This document shows positions 1 to 6,477 of a DNA stretch of 30,276 nucleotides, one piece after another. The translations under genes were made by a program, and so were the position numbers. Within the stretch, counting starts at the first letter, position 1. Each line of letters starts with the position of its first letter. The stretch spans positions 1-30,276 of the IMG/VR virus record IMGVR_UViG_3300037847_003835. One strand, 5' to 3'. This DNA comes from a virus. The notes beneath the pieces are model-generated. The model searched no databases. It was not told where the DNA came from and was given only the letters and a program-made list of their open reading frames with translations.

Positions 1-101
1 AAGAGATAAACATGGCTATAGGTAACGCATTTAATAGACAGGGTGGCACCGGATCAGGTGGGGGCGGTGGATCTTCTGATGGTACTATCAAAGAGGTAAC
101 A
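1..101. repeat. Terminal direct repeat, left copy
   Basis: The first 101 bases recur at 30176-30276 with one mismatch (A at 99, G at 30274). This is the expected signature of a circular or circularly permuted phage genome assembled with an end overlap. It could also be a very short true terminal redundancy. Joining the ends restores the reading frame of the 86-aa gene. Confidence 0.93.
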
Positions 102-272
102 TTTACAGATCAAACCTCTCTAACGATTACACACGATTTTGAAAATATACCGACAGTGATAATTATAGACACTTCTGGTTATCTCGTACATGCTGAGGTT
201 CAACATGCTACAAGCAGTCAAATATTGATAAATTTTTCAGATTCTTTGTCGGGGACTGTGATTATAAGATAG
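12..272 (+). CDS. Small tail-tip/fibre-type protein (86 aa)
   Basis: The protein has a short head, then a glycine/serine-rich linker (about residues 11-24), then a compact beta-rich domain ending in GTVIIR. That domain resembles the C-terminus of the 553-aa fibre encoded just downstream. Both contain the block LVHAEV followed by a (S)D(S/A)L(S/T)G turn and a hydrophobic last strand. A virion location, perhaps as a small receptor-binding or fibre-tip accessory, is inferred from this likeness and from its position. The start at 12 is the only ATG before the linker. The ribosome site (GGGAAGAG on the circular map) is weak. The gene is duplicated in part at the right end by the contig overlap. 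No enzymatic motif is visible. Confidence 0.75.
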   Translation: MAIGNAFNRQGGTGSGGGGGSSDGTIKEVTFTDQTSLTITHDFENIPTVIIIDTSGYLVHAEVQHATSSQILINFSDSLSGTVIIR

Positions 273-312
273 AATGGTATTGTCTTTTCAACCCTAACAC
301 AAGGAAAATAAT

Positions 313-1974
313 ATGCCATTTAATAACTATGCACCTCAATACATTTTTAAAGGACAAGTTCAATCGGACACTGCTCCTAGTAACAATAATGATCTAGTTC
401 GAAAACAAGATGTATCAGGTCTCTCTTTTATCTCTTCGATTGCTTCCGGATCATCATCTTATCTATCTGTTTCAGGTGGTGAGTTATCTGTATCATCACT
501 TTTGATCTCTGATGTACATGTTGACGGTACACAAACATCTCTAGCAAACTTTATATCCAACGAAGGATCAACAGCTGGATCACTCAAAAAGGGTGATATC
601 TTAGTTTTGACAAATGCAACAGGTGGAGCAGAAACATATATTGTTTCCGGTGCTGATGGATCTACTGCAAATAATTATACACAAATTGAATCAGGTCTTA
701 CCTCTGCTGAGATCGTTGCAAAACTTACAGGTGGTACAGGGATCAATATCGCCTCAAACGGTACGATCTCTTTTAATGGTGATACAGACGTTGTTTCAGA
801 AGGATCTACAAATCTATATTATACAGATGCACGATTCAACACTGCATTTGGTGGGAAGAGCACATCTGATCTTTCAGAAGGATCTAATCTATATTTCACA
901 AATACTCGCGCTCGTGGTGCTGTAACTGCTGCTGCGGGTGGTCCTTTAGCCTACGCAAACGGTATTTTTTCTGTCAGCATCAGTAACTCAGGTGCCTTAG
1001 ATTCAGGAACATCTCTAGGTGTAAGAGTTGATGACACAACAATAGGAATAACTGCCGGAAATCGATTAGAGTTTAAAGGTGATTCCGATAATGTTTCTGA
1101 AGGTTCTTCTAACTTATACTTCACTGATGCTCGTGCTCGTGCTGCATTCTCTGCAGGAACAGGAATCACAATCAGTGGAGCAGGTGAGATCGCATCTTCT
1201 ATTACTCAATACACAGATGCAAATGCTATAGCTGCTTTTTCAGGTGGGAAAGGAATCAATTTAGATAATGCTGGTGAATTAACAGTAGATTTTTCTGAGT
1301 TCTCAACATCAGACATTACAGAAGGCACAAAACTCTTTTACACTGATGCGCGTGCTCGTGCTGCTCTTTCAGCAGGAACAGGAATCACCTATAACAGTTC
1401 TACAGGTCAGATCGGTTGTTCCATTACTCAATATACTGATTCAAATGCTCGTGCTGCTATTAGTGCAACAGGAAACATTTCTTATAACTCCTCAACAGGT
1501 GTTATTTCAACAAGTTTAACACAATATGCTGATGCAAATGCTAGAGCGGCTGTTTCAGCTGGTAATGGACTTGATTATAATTCTTCTACTGGTGAATTCT
1601 CTTTGGATCTAAAAGCAAACTCTGGTCTTGCTATTGATTCAACAGAATTAAAAGTTACTTTAGGTGAGGGTCTTGGCTTTTCACCTGATGGATTTATTGA
1701 AGTAGAAGCTGGAAGTGGCCTTGAAATTAATAGTGGCGATCAATCTCTACAGGTTGATAAGACATATTTCAGAAAAGTTTTCTCTGCTCAATCATTTTCT
1801 GCTAACACTGCAAAAACAATCAATCACGCATTAGGTGAGAAATACGTTCAAGTATCTGTTTATGATTCTTCTGATAACCTCGTACACGCAGAAGTATCTC
1901 TTACAGATGCAAACAATCTTACAGTAACTACAAGTGATGCCTTGACAGGTGTTACAGTAGTAGTTAGTATATAA
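313..1974 (+). CDS. Repeat-containing tail fibre (553 aa)
   Basis: A long protein rich in Ser, Thr, Gly and Asn. Residues about 158-435 hold seven degenerate repeats with the core (L/Q)Y(T/A)DARARAA(F/L/I/V)SAGTGI. Such YTDAR repeats are typical of trimeric, beta-structured phage fibres, many from aquatic phages (recalled from family knowledge, not searched). The last ~70 residues (485-553) match the domain of the preceding 86-aa protein (LVHAEV block), suggesting a shared tip or trimerisation module. The ribosome site AAGGAAA lies before ATG 313. The gene is last in its transcription unit, with a strong terminator 57 bases after the stop. Most likely role: host recognition at the tail tip. 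The N-terminal anchoring region (about 1-60) is not one I recognise. Confidence 0.85.
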   Translation: MPFNNYAPQYIFKGQVQSDTAPSNNNDLVRKQDVSGLSFISSIASGSSSYLSVSGGELSVSSLLISDVHVDGTQTSLANFISNEGSTAGSLKKGDILVLTNATGGAETYIVSGADGSTANNYTQIESGLTSAEIVAKLTGGTGINIASNGTISFNGDTDVVSEGSTNLYYTDARFNTAFGGKSTSDLSEGSNLYFTNTRARGAVTAAAGGPLAYANGIFSVSISNSGALDSGTSLGVRVDDTTIGITAGNRLEFKGDSDNVSEGSSNLYFTDARARAAFSAGTGITISGAGEIASSITQYTDANAIAAFSGGKGINLDNAGELTVDFSEFSTSDITEGTKLFYTDARARAALSAGTGITYNSSTGQIGCSITQYTDSNARAAISATGNISYNSSTGVISTSLTQYADANARAAVSAGNGLDYNSSTGEFSLDLKANSGLAIDSTELKVTLGEGLGFSPDGFIEVEAGSGLEINSGDQSLQVDKTYFRKVFSAQSFSANTAKTINHALGEKYVQVSVYDSSDNLVHAEVSLTDANNLTVTTSDALTGVTVVVSI

Positions 1975-2030
1975 GAGTTGGTCATTTAGTCACCTTTGGG
2001 CTATTTGTTTTGACTCCAATACTGGTTAGG

Positions 2031-2058
2031 CTCCTCTAGACGATCTAGGGGAGTTTTT
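2031..2058 (+). terminator. Rho-independent terminator after the fibre gene
   Basis: A 10-bp stem (CTCCTCTAGA / TCTAGGGGAG, one G-U pair) with a CGA loop is followed by TTTTT. It separates the tail-fibre cassette from the early region. Confidence 0.9.
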
Positions 2059-2083
2059 CTTTTTGTGTTTTTTTATAAATAAA

Positions 2084-2115
2084 TGTTTACTTTTTCTAAA
2101 CATTAGTGTTATACT
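2084..2115 (+). promoter_or_regulatory. Early promoter with palindromic operator, copy 1
   Basis: The palindrome TGTTTACTTTTTCTAAACA (2084-2102) has perfect 6-bp arms, TGTTTA and TAAACA, 7 bases apart. A -35-like TTTACT (2086-2091) and a -10 TATACT (2110-2115) lie 18 bases apart, so the palindrome covers the -35 box and spacer. The same arrangement occurs at 4838 and, on the minus strand, at 15162. A protein bound here would control transcription start. The binder is unknown. Confidence 0.8.
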
Positions 2116-2147
2116 AAATTTACTAACCAAAACCAAAGGAGTACAAC

Positions 2148-2462
2148 ATGACCAAATTTATATTTTTATGTGAGGAGCATGGGATCACAATACAAACAGA
2201 TTCCTACTGTCATTTTTTCGACAATGCCAAAAACGCAGCAGAGGCTGCTTTTAAGTTGATGCAAGGAGGTGATACTACAGACTGGGAAAACAATGAACCT
2301 CATAACCGTATTGTCATTCATAACGGTAATCAAGATGATTTGTTAGAGATTGCAAATTATTATAGTTTCACACAATACAAAGAAAGATTTCACTTATTAG
2401 AGGCTGTATTTTATGAAGAGGTACATCTTGCATTTTACATCAGAGGTTTATTAAATGAGTAA
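2148..2462 (+). CDS. First early-region protein, unknown (104 aa)
   Basis: I do not recognise this protein. It is a small soluble protein with no membrane segment, rich in aromatic and acidic residues, and has two Cys and several His but no clear zinc motif. It is the first gene behind the operator-controlled promoter at 2084 and has the strong extended ribosome site AACCAAAGGAG (2131-2141). Its end overlaps the start of the replication initiator by 8 bases, so the two are translationally coupled. First-expressed phage genes of this size often encode host-takeover or anti-defence factors, but nothing in the sequence shows that here. Confidence 0.8.
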   Translation: MTKFIFLCEEHGITIQTDSYCHFFDNAKNAAEAAFKLMQGGDTTDWENNEPHNRIVIHNGNQDDLLEIANYYSFTQYKERFHLLEAVFYEEVHLAFYIRGLLNE

Positions 2463-3081
2463 CTTTCAAAAGATATATGATGAAGAGTTTTATCTAATGT
2501 TTGCTCTTCCTTCTCAAGCAGGTCGAGTTCTAGCAGGACTGTTAAAGCACGCACAGCATAAAGATACACAAGTCAAGAATGGATATAGAATCAAATCCTG
2601 TTATCCTTCTCAAACTTCTATAGCTGCTTTCTTTGGTGTTACAGAAAGAACAGTTCGAAAAGGTGTAAAGCAACTTCAGGATCATGGGTTGCTTGAATGC
2701 AAAACAGAAGGAAGAAGAAATATCTATTCAATATTTTATCCAATAGGTTTAGATAATTTACAGGAATATCTCGAAAAAATACAGGATCAAATGAACCTAT
2801 GTCATGACAAAATACAGGATCAAGTGTGCAATAATATAGGATCTACTGTGACACAAATACAGGATCAAGTAGGACAGCAATATAGGATCAAGTGCGACAG
2901 TAAAAAACAGGGGCATATCAAAAAACGGTTGCATCTGGTCGATACAAAAGGCACTACTGAACAAATGTCAAAAGAGAAAAGAAAAGAGCAATTAAAAGAG
3001 CATACAAAAGAGAACAATATTTTTAATCAAGATCCATTTGATATTTCAGATCTACAAGACTTTTCTAACTGGAGAAAATAA
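2455..3081 (+). CDS. Replication initiator, winged-helix, lambda O-like (208 aa)
   Basis: Residues about 10-100 form a winged helix-turn-helix. An SYPSQTSIA-like segment (CYPSQTSIAAFFGVTERTVR) is the recognition region, followed by KQLQDHGLLE and a beta wing ending in IYSIF. This is the usual layout of phage replication initiators such as lambda O and DnaD-type proteins. The middle of the gene carries five iteron-like DNA repeats (2779-2891), two of them out of frame, so the repeat is kept at DNA level and probably is the origin. The C-terminal part is polar, Lys/Glu-rich and AT-rich at DNA level. It overlaps the upstream gene by 8 bases and its stop overlaps the next ATG. With its neighbour at 3081 it forms an O/P-like pair. 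The proposed role is to bind the iterons, open the origin and recruit the host helicase through the loader. Confidence 0.75.
   Translation: MSNFQKIYDEEFYLMFALPSQAGRVLAGLLKHAQHKDTQVKNGYRIKSCYPSQTSIAAFFGVTERTVRKGVKQLQDHGLLECKTEGRRNIYSIFYPIGLDNLQEYLEKIQDQMNLCHDKIQDQVCNNIGSTVTQIQDQVGQQYRIKCDSKKQGHIKKRLHLVDTKGTTEQMSKEKRKEQLKEHTKENNIFNQDPFDISDLQDFSNWRK
2779..2891 (+). other. Iteron array, probable replication origin
   Basis: Copies of ATACAGGATCAA lie at 2779-2790, 2812-2823, 2834-2845 (10/12 match), 2857-2868 and 2880-2891 (11/12 match). Start-to-start spacing is 33, 22, 23 and 23 bases, close to two or three helical turns, which puts the sites on one DNA face. The copies at 2834 and 2880 are out of frame with the others, so the repetition is not a protein repeat. 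All lie within the initiator gene, as in lambda ori. A strongly A-rich stretch follows at about 2965-3045 and could be the unwinding element. Each copy contains GATC. Confidence 0.72.
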
Positions 3082-3728
3082 TGCAACAAGAAAAAAAACT
3101 TACAGAAAATCAAATAAAAGCAATCAATAAATTTACAAGTTTGATTTGTGCAAACTGGTCAAGATTGGATACTCAAGAATGGAGATTTGCATTTACAAAA
3201 CTAGCCGCTGGAACATTTGCAGATTGTGATGCTGCTGTCATTGAAAAAGCAGCATGGCATGTTCTCCAAGAGATTACTTCCTCTTTTCCTCCTTCTATGG
3301 GTCAGATTCTTAATAAGTCTAAAGAGATAATTGGATCGGGTCGTGCTAGAGTTGTAAAATTACAAGCATGTGAAAAATGCGATCAAGGAAAAAGATTGAT
3401 TGTTTACTGGTTGTTAGAACATGAAACACATAGACACGTAAAACATAACGGTATTTGTGCATGTGATTGTCAATATGGAAAGGCACAACAGAAGAGATTA
3501 GGACTTGAGAATATACATGTCTGTGTTGGTAAGATGCAAGATCATCCTCGTTTGATAAATGATCGTATATGGTTTCAAACTCGAAAGGGTGAGAGACCGT
3601 CTTTAGAGATCGAGAAATATGATATGGATAACTTCTATAAGTTCTGTCCACCTCTGGCTACTGATTTTAGAAAGAAATATGAACATGTACTTCAACAAAT
3701 TGCAGATGCTCAAGAATTTAATAAATAA
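3081..3728 (+). CDS. Probable helicase loader with zinc-binding region (215 aa)
   Basis: Residues about 8-85 are helical and include W-x(7)-W spacing and the motif FPPSMGQI, as seen in phage G39P/loader-type N-terminal domains where a helical bundle ends in FPP-x-x-x-x-I. Residues 97-130 hold CEKC and CACDC, a likely zinc site. The rest is basic and polar. The gene directly follows the iteron-bearing initiator and overlaps its stop, the position of lambda P. I infer that it brings the host DnaB-type helicase to the origin. No Walker A motif is visible, so it is not a DnaC/DnaI ATPase. An alternative reading is a general early zinc protein. Family assignment is by motif memory only. Confidence 0.55.
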   Translation: MQQEKKLTENQIKAINKFTSLICANWSRLDTQEWRFAFTKLAAGTFADCDAAVIEKAAWHVLQEITSSFPPSMGQILNKSKEIIGSGRARVVKLQACEKCDQGKRLIVYWLLEHETHRHVKHNGICACDCQYGKAQQKRLGLENIHVCVGKMQDHPRLINDRIWFQTRKGERPSLEIEKYDMDNFYKFCPPLATDFRKKYEHVLQQIADAQEFNK

Positions 3729-3735
3729 TTCAATC

Positions 3736-3764
3736 TTGACAATACAACGATTTGAGAGGATAAT
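3736..3764 (+). promoter_or_regulatory. Near-consensus sigma-70 promoter
   Basis: TTGACA (3736-3741), a 17-base spacer and GATAAT (3759-3764) form an almost perfect sigma-70 promoter in the 82-base gap between the loader and HNH genes. It has no TGTTTA/TAAACA operator, so it should not be controlled like the other early promoters. Confidence 0.75.
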
Positions 3765-3810
3765 ATACGAAACTATTCTCTCTTTCCTCTTCTGTAATCA
3801 CAGGATAATT

Positions 3811-4476
3811 ATGATTCAACATCGTATAGCTACAGCAATAAAAAAGATTGAAACAATCACAGATAGTATTAATTACTACGAACTTGCAAAGAAAGATCAA
3901 GAGGAGGCACTCGATAATCTCATTGCATCGTATTTGCAGGAATGCACAGCCGAAGAAGATAAGGAAGGTGTTTCTAGTCTTATCAGATATCTATATTGGT
4001 ACACTGATATTACAGCAATGAAGATCAGTGAGATGACAGGAGTTGATAACAGAACACTATCAAAGAGAGCCGGATCACTAATTCTATCTGCAAAATGCCA
4101 ACGATGTGGCTCAACCTATGCAAGAGAAAAAAAGAGTAGAACAGATCAAGGGTCTGCAATTTGCCCAAACTGTATACATGCCGATGCTTTGGATTCACAC
4201 AAAGCATTTTTAGAGGATTGGGTCGATAACTCATGGGCTACTCATAAAAACCCAAAGATGGATCAGGGAACATATGCAGCTTATCTTCATTCTGCGCATT
4301 GGAAAAAAACAAGATCACAAGCACTTATGAGAGCCGGATATAAATGTCAGGCCTGCTCTACCAAAGAGGAAATATTAGATGTGCATCATAACAGTTATGA
4401 GAGACTAGGATCAGAAGAGCCTCAAGACCTGATCGTTCTCTGTCGGACGTGTCACAACAAGGTGCATAAAAAATGA
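3811..4476 (+). CDS. HNH endonuclease with HTH and zinc ribbon (221 aa)
   Basis: Domain order: a helical N-terminus; an HTH-like segment at about 64-90 (SEMTGVDNRTLSKRAGSL); a zinc ribbon C96-x2-C99...C118-x2-C121; then a C-terminal HNH domain with CQAC (179-182), VHHNS (191-195) and CRTCHNKVH (211-219). HNH proteins of this class are metal-dependent nucleases that nick or cut DNA, and some phage versions aid packaging. This one is among replication genes rather than next to terminase, so a role in host DNA breakdown, recombination or homing is equally possible. An in-frame opening reaches back to 3619, but that would overlap the loader gene and cross the promoter at 3736. ATG 3811, preceded by AGGA, is preferred. 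The stop overlaps the next start (ATGA). Confidence 0.85.
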   Translation: MIQHRIATAIKKIETITDSINYYELAKKDQEEALDNLIASYLQECTAEEDKEGVSSLIRYLYWYTDITAMKISEMTGVDNRTLSKRAGSLILSAKCQRCGSTYAREKKSRTDQGSAICPNCIHADALDSHKAFLEDWVDNSWATHKNPKMDQGTYAAYLHSAHWKKTRSQALMRAGYKCQACSTKEEILDVHHNSYERLGSEEPQDLIVLCRTCHNKVHKK

Positions 4477-4820
4477 CTTGCTTAATATCTACAAAACGAA
4501 AAGAGGAAGATGGATCACATTCTGTATTATGCACTTGTTTATCTTGTGGATATAGTGCAAGGGTTGATTATAATTTTGAAGTCCTTATATGCCTAGCTTG
4601 TGGTGCTAAACTGTATAAAACAAAGTATTTATCACAGAAGGCCCTGAAGCAAAAAATCAAAGAACTAAAATCAGAACTACAGCAAGAACTAGACGCAACT
4701 GCTAAAACTGTTATAGCTGGTTTCTCACCTGCAAAGCCCTTTCAATCCTACAGAAAGAACAAACAACGATTGAAGAGGATCTCCGCTCTGCCAAAAAAGA
4801 TCAAAAAAGATAAGAAATAA
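4473..4820 (+). CDS. Small zinc-ribbon protein with basic tail (115 aa)
   Basis: Two CxxC knuckles, CLSC (about residues 22-25) and CLAC (about 39-42), form a likely zinc ribbon. A charged helical segment and a strongly basic C-terminus (KRISALPKKIKKDKK) follow. Such small ribbons usually bind nucleic acid or RNA polymerase. The substrate cannot be told here. It is coupled to the HNH gene by a 4-base ATGA overlap, so the two are likely made together. It is the last gene before the second operator-controlled promoter. Confidence 0.8.
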   Translation: MTCLISTKRKEEDGSHSVLCTCLSCGYSARVDYNFEVLICLACGAKLYKTKYLSQKALKQKIKELKSELQQELDATAKTVIAGFSPAKPFQSYRKNKQRLKRISALPKKIKKDKK

Positions 4821-4837
4821 TAATCTTTTTTTAAATA

Positions 4838-4869
4838 TGTTTACTTTTTTTAAACATTTATGTTATACT
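4838..4869 (+). promoter_or_regulatory. Early promoter with palindromic operator, copy 2
   Basis: The palindrome TGTTTACTTTTTTTAAACA (4838-4856) overlaps a TTTACT -35 (4840-4845). TATACT (4864-4869) follows after 18 bases. It is nearly identical to the 2084 copy and, in its arms and T7 centre, to the minus-strand copy at 15162. It begins the second early operon. Confidence 0.8.
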
Positions 4870-4892
4870 ACTTTTAACCAAAGGAGTAAACA

Positions 4893-5084
4893 ATGAATCA
4901 TTTTATAGCAATCGACGTTCAGGATAAAGAAGGCAATATAATCTTAACCTGTGCATCAATGAGAGTTGCAATTGCATATTGTAACTTGCACAACCTTCAA
5001 ATCATCGATCAGGATCTTGTACCTGAGTTGGATGATGATGGAGAGTTCACAAACCAAAACATCTTAATCATAACCGTACAATAA
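4893..5084 (+). CDS. Small early protein, unknown (63 aa)
   Basis: I do not recognise this. It is acidic, with a beta-strand-like start (HFIAIDVQDKEGNIIL) and a DDDGEF turn near the C-terminus. It is the first gene behind the operator promoter at 4838, with the extended ribosome site AACCAAAGGAG (4876-4886). The strong signals suggest high early expression. Fourteen bases separate it from the next ATG. Confidence 0.75.
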   Translation: MNHFIAIDVQDKEGNIILTCASMRVAIAYCNLHNLQIIDQDLVPELDDDGEFTNQNILIITVQ

Positions 5085-5098
5085 CCAAAGGAGCAACC

Positions 5099-5419
5099 AT
5101 GCCATTATTTCCAGATGAAGAACTTCCTACAATAGGATTCAGAGGTAATCAAAAAATAGTCATACCTCAAAATGTAGACTACATAAACAAATTAAAAGCA
5201 GATATTGAACAACTAGAAGAACAGATCGAGGTTCTAAGTCAAAAGATACCTGATGCAACATTTAAGGGTACACCTCACGATCTTCTGGTTCTTCTGTTAG
5301 ATATCAAATCTCTAAGTGATAGATTGACCTCAAAACAATCTCATCTTATCAGATCATTATCTGACAGATTACAATCAGAATCCAATAGATTAGATCGAAT
5401 GCTGGGGGTTTCAAAATGA
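5099..5419 (+). CDS. Coiled-coil early protein, unknown (106 aa)
   Basis: After a short N-terminal strand region, about residues 25-45 (NKLKADIEQLEEQIEVLSQK) and 60-100 have heptad-like spacing of Leu and Ile, so a coiled-coil dimer or oligomer is likely. There is no catalytic motif. It has the extended ribosome site AACCAAAGGAG (5083-5093). Its TGA overlaps the ATG of a hidden 38-aa membrane peptide at 5416. Confidence 0.75.
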   Translation: MPLFPDEELPTIGFRGNQKIVIPQNVDYINKLKADIEQLEEQIEVLSQKIPDATFKGTPHDLLVLLLDIKSLSDRLTSKQSHLIRSLSDRLQSESNRLDRMLGVSK

Positions 5420-5532
5420 ATATGATTGACTTTGCAAACGCATGTATTCAACATCGCACAGAAATATATACATTTCTCTTCTTTCTCTTCCTTATCTCTT
5501 CTCTTTTCCTTCTAGGAGCAAACAATGAATAA
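5416..5532 (+). CDS. Hidden small membrane peptide (38 aa)
   Basis: This short frame starts in an ATGA overlap with the upstream stop and ends with a TAA overlapping the next start at 5525. The product has about 18 polar residues and then one strongly hydrophobic helix (IYTFLFFLFLISSLFLLGA), with an ANNE tail. The double overlap and single membrane helix argue for a real, translationally coupled gene. Possible roles, as inference only: inner-membrane modulation, superinfection exclusion or an antiholin-like effect. The DNA under the helix is a CT-rich tract that also contains the ribosome site for the next gene (AGGAG), so a purely regulatory tract is the alternative. Confidence 0.6.
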   Translation: MNMIDFANACIQHRTEIYTFLFFLFLISSLFLLGANNE

Positions 5533-5869
5533 CCTTGATAGAAAAGAAATTATGGAATCTAGTATAAGAGCATTAGAATGTCAGTTAGAAGGCATTGAGA
5601 AAATAACAAATCAACTCTATAAGACTATTATTCACTATGAAAAATTATTATATGGCTATAGAACCGATGACTGGGACGTTGATAAATGGAGAAAAGCCAT
5701 GCTAGATAGAAGAGAAAGAATCATGGCAGATATTGAGATTGGTATTGATATAAATGAAAATCTAGATGAATATCAAAAAGAAAGATTTAAAAAAATGCTA
5801 TGGCTTTGCACAAACAAACAAGAGATTGATTTTTTAGAAAATTGTATAAGGAGATCAGAAGATGACTAA
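5525..5869 (+). CDS. Charged helical early protein, unknown (114 aa)
   Basis: Almost wholly helical and highly charged. Residues about 10-50 look coiled-coil (EGIEKITNQLYKTIIHYEKL). There is no recognised domain. The ribosome site TAGGAG lies 7 bases before the ATG. It overlaps the upstream membrane peptide and the downstream SWIM protein, so it sits in a coupled early operon. Confidence 0.75.
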   Translation: MNNLDRKEIMESSIRALECQLEGIEKITNQLYKTIIHYEKLLYGYRTDDWDVDKWRKAMLDRRERIMADIEIGIDINENLDEYQKERFKKMLWLCTNKQEIDFLENCIRRSEDD

Positions 5870-6263
5870 GCAGGAAATCATAGAACATCTTAATCAGTAT
5901 GTAGATCAGATTGTCGAACAACACAAGTTTGAACTCTTCTCTCGATATGTAAAAAGTAAGAAGGTCCAATTTGTAGCTTGTTCTGTTGCACCAAACTTAG
6001 AATATACCTACATGACAGGAAAGACCGTTATTGGTGGTCATACTGTTGAGATATTTGATCGAAAAGGTGGTAGAGAGCCTCAAAAAATGTCTTGTACTTG
6101 TGCAGATTGGTCTCATAGACTGAAGAAACAGCAAAAGCCTTGTAAGCATATATTCGCATTTGTTGAAAGATACCAGAGCAAAAGAAAGTACTTACTTGAA
6201 AAAGCATGGCTTATAGAGCAGAAGAAACTCAAAGAACTTAATAACCAAAGGAGAATAAGATGA
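5862..6263 (+). CDS. SWIM-type zinc finger protein (133 aa)
   Basis: Residues about 81-101 carry the SWIM signature CxC-x(n)-CxH, read as CTCADW...KPCKHIFAF. Before it is a beta-rich part ending in VEIFDRKGG, and after it a basic helix. SWIM fingers bind DNA or proteins and occur in MuDR transposases, Swi2/Snf2 helicases and some recombination factors. A single stand-alone SWIM domain in a phage early operon suggests a DNA-binding accessory, perhaps in replication or recombination. It overlaps the preceding gene by 8 bases, and its stop overlaps the next ATG. Confidence 0.75.
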   Translation: MTKQEIIEHLNQYVDQIVEQHKFELFSRYVKSKKVQFVACSVAPNLEYTYMTGKTVIGGHTVEIFDRKGGREPQKMSCTCADWSHRLKKQQKPCKHIFAFVERYQSKRKYLLEKAWLIEQKKLKELNNQRRIR

Positions 6264-6460
6264 AATACATTATTCATTTCACAACTGGATTCTACTTTTC
6301 ATACTTCTGCAAATCTCTTAGAGGTGCAAAGTTAGAAGCAGGAAGGAAAGCAAAGATTCATAACTTCACTGTAAATGAAGAGAATCATATCTATATTTAT
6401 GAGTTTGATGGAATGTTACCCATAGCATCTAAAACTATCAAAGGCTGGAAAAATCACTAA
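6260..6460 (+). CDS. Small early protein, unknown (66 aa)
   Basis: Not recognised. It is a basic protein with a beta-alpha-beta look (KYIIHFTTGFYFSY..., a helix with RGAKLEAGRKAKIHN, then HIYIYEFDG). It has the extended ribosome site AACCAAAGGAG (6243-6253), lying inside the end of the SWIM gene. Confidence 0.75.
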   Translation: MKYIIHFTTGFYFSYFCKSLRGAKLEAGRKAKIHNFTVNEENHIYIYEFDGMLPIASKTIKGWKNH

Positions 6461-6477
6461 AATCAAAGGAGAATAAA

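Noticed and set aside
780-1620. Fibre repeats as DNA-level tandem repeats or recombination sites
   Set aside because: All seven copies stay in frame and differ mostly at synonymous or conservative positions, so they are protein-level repeats.
2779-2891. Repeats as a CRISPR array
   Set aside because: Units are only 12 bases, spacing is about 22 bases, there are no unique spacers of normal length, and the array lies inside a coding gene with an initiator.
3619-3810. 64-codon N-terminal extension of the HNH gene
   Set aside because: It would overlap the loader gene and run through the promoter at 3736. The protein there is of random look. ATG 3811 has a ribosome site.
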